A stretch of 64,000 bases of DNA, taken from the NCBI RefSeq assembly GCF_900177415.1, contig NZ_FXAF01000008.1, forward strand, positions 248,001-312,000, read 5' to 3'. The translations under genes were made by a program, and so were the position numbers. Position 1 is the stretch's first letter. Each line of letters opens with the position of its first letter. This document shows positions 61,836-64,000 of this stretch, one piece after another. The notes below the pieces were generated by a model, which was given only the letters and a program-made list of their open reading frames with translations, had not been told where the DNA came from and searched no databases. This DNA comes from Xaviernesmea oryzae (GTDB lineage: Bacteria > Pseudomonadota > Alphaproteobacteria > Rhizobiales > Rhizobiaceae).

Positions 61836-62549
61836 TCAGCCTCCGTTTCCTTTCACATCCAGAGCATAGCCGATACCCCGAACCGTGCGAACCACGTCGG
61901 TATCGTCGCGGCCCATCAAGAATCTGCGCAAACGCCCCACATGGACGTCGACCGTCCGACCTTCGACATAGTGCGTGGATGGCCATGCGGCCGCGATCAA
62001 TTCGTCGCGACTGACCACCTGCTCGGCTCTTTCCAGCAAGAGCCTGAGGAGCTTGAACTCGATAGGCGCAAGGCGAATTTCCCGGCCATTGCGCCGAACC
62101 CGCACCGACGCGAGATTCATCTCAATCCCCTCGTAGCGAAGGACCGTGCCATGCGGAAGCCCTCGGCCCTTGGAGGGGGCGCGTTGAAGCCTTGCCCGAA
62201 GGAATTCCAGCAGCCGGGATGGCGCCACCGGCCGCAGGCAGCTCTCATCGACCCCCGCCTTGAGCAACTCGAGATGGTGCTCCTCAGCGCCCTGGCTGAT
62301 CACCGCGACCGCCACGGTGCCAGCCGTATCCGGGTCGGTTTTCAGCCGACCGCAGATCTCGACCGCGGCCGGGGAATTGTCAGCCCGACAATCCATCACC
62401 AGGGCGAATGGCTCCCGCTCCCGCGCTAGGTGCAACGCCTCCTCCAATCCGTCCGCCACGAGAGTTTGGAAACCGTCCGCCATGAGGATATGGTTCGCGA
62501 GAAGATGAAATTCCGCATCGCCGGACCAGACCACAACCAAAGGCTTCAT
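61836..62549 (-). CDS. OmpR/PhoB-type response regulator with degenerate receiver
   Basis: A 237-residue two-domain protein. The C-terminal winged helix (about 135-228) is typical: RRNGREIRLAPIEFKLLRLLLERAEQVVSRDELIAAAWP, then TVDVHVGRLRRFL and VRTVRGIGYAL. The N-terminal receiver keeps Asp 53 (LVMDC). The acidic pair expected after the first strand reads Ser 9-Gly 10 with Asp 11 alone, and the conserved Lys is Arg 106. Phosphorylation, if any, is likely abnormal. There is no sensor kinase gene nearby. It is convergent on the toxin relic and divergent from the LysR gene side. Confidence 0.85.
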   Translation of the reverse strand: MKPLVVVWSGDAEFHLLANHILMADGFQTLVADGLEEALHLAREREPFALVMDCRADNSPAAVEICGRLKTDPDTAGTVAVAVISQGAEEHHLELLKAGVDESCLRPVAPSRLLEFLRARLQRAPSKGRGLPHGTVLRYEGIEMNLASVRVRRNGREIRLAPIEFKLLRLLLERAEQVVSRDELIAAAWPSTHYVEGRTVDVHVGRLRRFLMGRDDTDVVRTVRGIGYALDVKGNGG

Positions 62550-63007
62550 GCACCCGCCTCAGAGCACCTAATCGGAGTTCGTCACCTAACGGAAATTTGA
62601 GAAGCTGGCAGGCATCCTGTCAACTCACAAAAATACTAGCGGCCTTAGGAACCTGTCTGCTTCCGCGGATCGCCAGTACCAAGCGCCGATCCCGTTTTTG
62701 GGGCTCTCCCATCCCGACAGATTGCCCCGCGATCCATCTTCTGGCATATATCCCTTGCTTTCTCGGCAATGGACCGCGCGAAGATACGACCGCGCATTTC
62801 ACCTATAGGTAACGTCCGGACCGAGATGGCAGGTCGCCAAGCCCGCGCCGGACGGTTTCGGGGCTCCTTCTTGGTTGGCGCTATTTTGACGGTTTCCGTA
62901 CTCGCTTCCATCGCATGCCACGAGGTGCGCTCTCGCCGTTACGCCGCGCGAGACGCCGCCGCATCAGCTGGCCAGTTCGCCGCCGCCCCGATCTCCCGGT
63001 GCCAGTC
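62550..63007. other. 458-base intergenic region
   Basis: No gene was accepted. It lies between the divergent response-regulator and LysR genes and should hold their promoters. Weak open stretches exist on both strands without a recognised family. No clear LysR-type T-N11-A site could be singled out with confidence. Confidence 0.45.
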
Positions 63008-63913
63008 ATGAACTTGAGACAGATCGAAGTCTTTCAGGCGGTGATGCGCGCCGGCAGTATCACAGCGGGCGCCGAACTGCTCAATCTATCGCAGCCCGCC
63101 GTCAGCCGGCAGATCGAGCGACTGGAGCGGGTCTCGAAACTGAAGCTTTTCACTCGTGTCGGGCGCGGCCTGCAGCCGACCCCTGAAGGCATGGCGTTCT
63201 ACGAGGAGGTCAAACGGGCATTCGTGGGCCTCGAGAACCTCCGCCACATCGCCGACACGATAAGCAATTTCAACACCGGCAACTTGCGGATCACGTCCTT
63301 GCCAGCACTCGGTTTCGGTTTTCTGCCGCGGGTGATCAGCCGCTTCTCGAAACAGTATCCGAACGTCAACGTCTCGCTGCAGGTTCGCAGCGCCGGTTCC
63401 GTGCGAGGCGTGACGGCGACGCAGGAGTTCGACCTCGGCTTCCTGCCCGGCCCGCCAAACGATTGCGACGAGCGGTCGAAGCACTTCGCGAGCGTCGATG
63501 GTGTCTGCATCCTGCCTTCAGGTCATCCTCTCTCCGCGAAATTGGAGATCACGCCAATGGACATCGCTGGCCTTCCATTCATCGCGCTCGTGAAGGACGA
63601 CGTGACGCGGCGGCAGGTCGAACAGATCTTCGAGGACGTTGGCCTTGAAATGCGGCCGCATATCGAGACGCAATTCGCTGCCACCGTCTGCAACTTCGTC
63701 GTAAACGGGGCGGGTGTGTCGGTGATCAGCCCGTTCGCCGCAGTCGATTTCGCAGGCCACGGACTGGTTATGCGGCGCTTCCGACCCGCCGTCAAGATCG
63801 ATTACGTGATGGTCGCGCCCAGCACGCGACCGCAATCCGCCGTGGCCCGCAAGTTCCTGGCTGTCTTGACGGAAGAGCGGGACACAGCGATCAGCCGGTT
63901 CGCGGCTATCTAA
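63008..63913 (+). CDS. LysR-family regulator (NocR/OccR-like)
   Basis: A 301-residue LysR-type regulator. MNLRQIEVFQAVMRAGSITAGAELLNLSQPAVSRQIERLE is a textbook N-terminal helix-turn-helix. The two-lobed effector domain follows (for example FDLGFLPGPPNDCD, PFIALVKDD, GAGVSVISPFAA). The texture is close to regulators of amino acid or opine uptake and catabolism. ATG at 63008 begins right at the helix-turn-helix. LysR proteins usually control a divergent or adjacent gene; the right-hand neighbour is outside the window. Confidence 0.88.
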   Translation: MNLRQIEVFQAVMRAGSITAGAELLNLSQPAVSRQIERLERVSKLKLFTRVGRGLQPTPEGMAFYEEVKRAFVGLENLRHIADTISNFNTGNLRITSLPALGFGFLPRVISRFSKQYPNVNVSLQVRSAGSVRGVTATQEFDLGFLPGPPNDCDERSKHFASVDGVCILPSGHPLSAKLEITPMDIAGLPFIALVKDDVTRRQVEQIFEDVGLEMRPHIETQFAATVCNFVVNGAGVSVISPFAAVDFAGHGLVMRRFRPAVKIDYVMVAPSTRPQSAVARKFLAVLTEERDTAISRFAAI

Positions 63914-64000
63914 CCGACGTTTCGCGACGGTCCGACTTGTCCGCCACGTCGGTCGCTCTCCGACGTGTAATGATACTCTTTGAAATCATGCCGCGCATGC

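Noticed and set aside
61643..61986. Possible transposase-like peptides on the minus strand with CSACG residues
   Set aside because: Frames are short, disagree with each other and overlap the toxin relic and the response-regulator gene; no transposase motif was found.
62645..62911. An 88-codon minus-strand frame between the response regulator and LysR genes
   Set aside because: No start context, no family resemblance, and it covers the likely promoter region of both genes.

Overview
The window reads as one replicon segment of a GC-rich alphaproteobacterium, most likely in the Rhizobiaceae. Signs are the dense ABC importers of proline-betaine, UgpBAEC and NMT1/SsuABC type, many ATGA start/stop overlaps, a short GC-rich intergenic palindrome of the kind common in Rhizobiales, and a panC-panB pair beside relic mobile DNA. 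This last arrangement recalls rhizobial plasmids and chromids, but the replicon type cannot be decided from sequence alone. No rRNA, tRNA, CRISPR array or replication origin was seen.

1-13.7 kb is a Wzx/Wzy-type surface polysaccharide locus. It holds the end of a GH5 endoglucanase, a CapK-like adenylate-forming enzyme, two GT4 glycosyltransferases, a flippase, a WecG/TagA-type transferase with wecC and wecB (UDP-ManNAcA supply), a beta-propeller protein, a Wzy-like polymerase and a GumC/Wzc-like protein without a kinase domain. The initiating phosphoglycosyltransferase and outer-membrane exporter are not in the window.

13.7-24.5 kb holds two importers. The first is a peptide-type ABC operon with a glycerophosphodiesterase gene (ugpQ) inside it and a divergent ROK regulator. 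The second is a glycine betaine/proline/choline operon (proV-proW-proX) followed by a small XRE-type gene.

24.9-34.4 kb is a sugar-acid system: ltnD, otnI, denD, an SDR and a UgpC-type importer run leftward, with a divergent LacI-family regulator. A perfect 28-bp palindrome lies between them. The kinase and aldolase usual for tetronate breakdown are absent here. 34.5-36.6 kb holds an AraC-type regulator and two small unknown proteins.

36.8-55.5 kb contains two neighbouring catabolic units that appear linked. The first (leftward, 36.8-43.0 kb) has an NMT1/SsuABC-type importer, a class II aldolase-like protein, an FMN-dependent monooxygenase and a flavin reductase. The second is a divergent pair. 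One arm has SDR, aminotransferase, alpha/beta hydrolase, M20 amidohydrolase, bicupin and nucleoside hydrolase genes. The other has a UgpC-type importer, an alpha/beta hydrolase and a GntR/FCD regulator. GTATAC or GAATACA motifs recur in the control regions. This is a candidate undescribed pathway for an N-containing, possibly ribosylated, heterocycle.

55.5-64 kb is accessory: a dead APC permease fragment, panC-panB, a dead tyrosine recombinase, and then an intact three-gene set (GHMP kinase, cysteine-synthase-like PLP enzyme, ATP-grasp ligase) that looks like a small biosynthetic cluster. After it come a dead ParE-type toxin, a response regulator with a degenerate receiver, and a LysR regulator. 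The three-gene set is the other strong candidate for an undescribed system.
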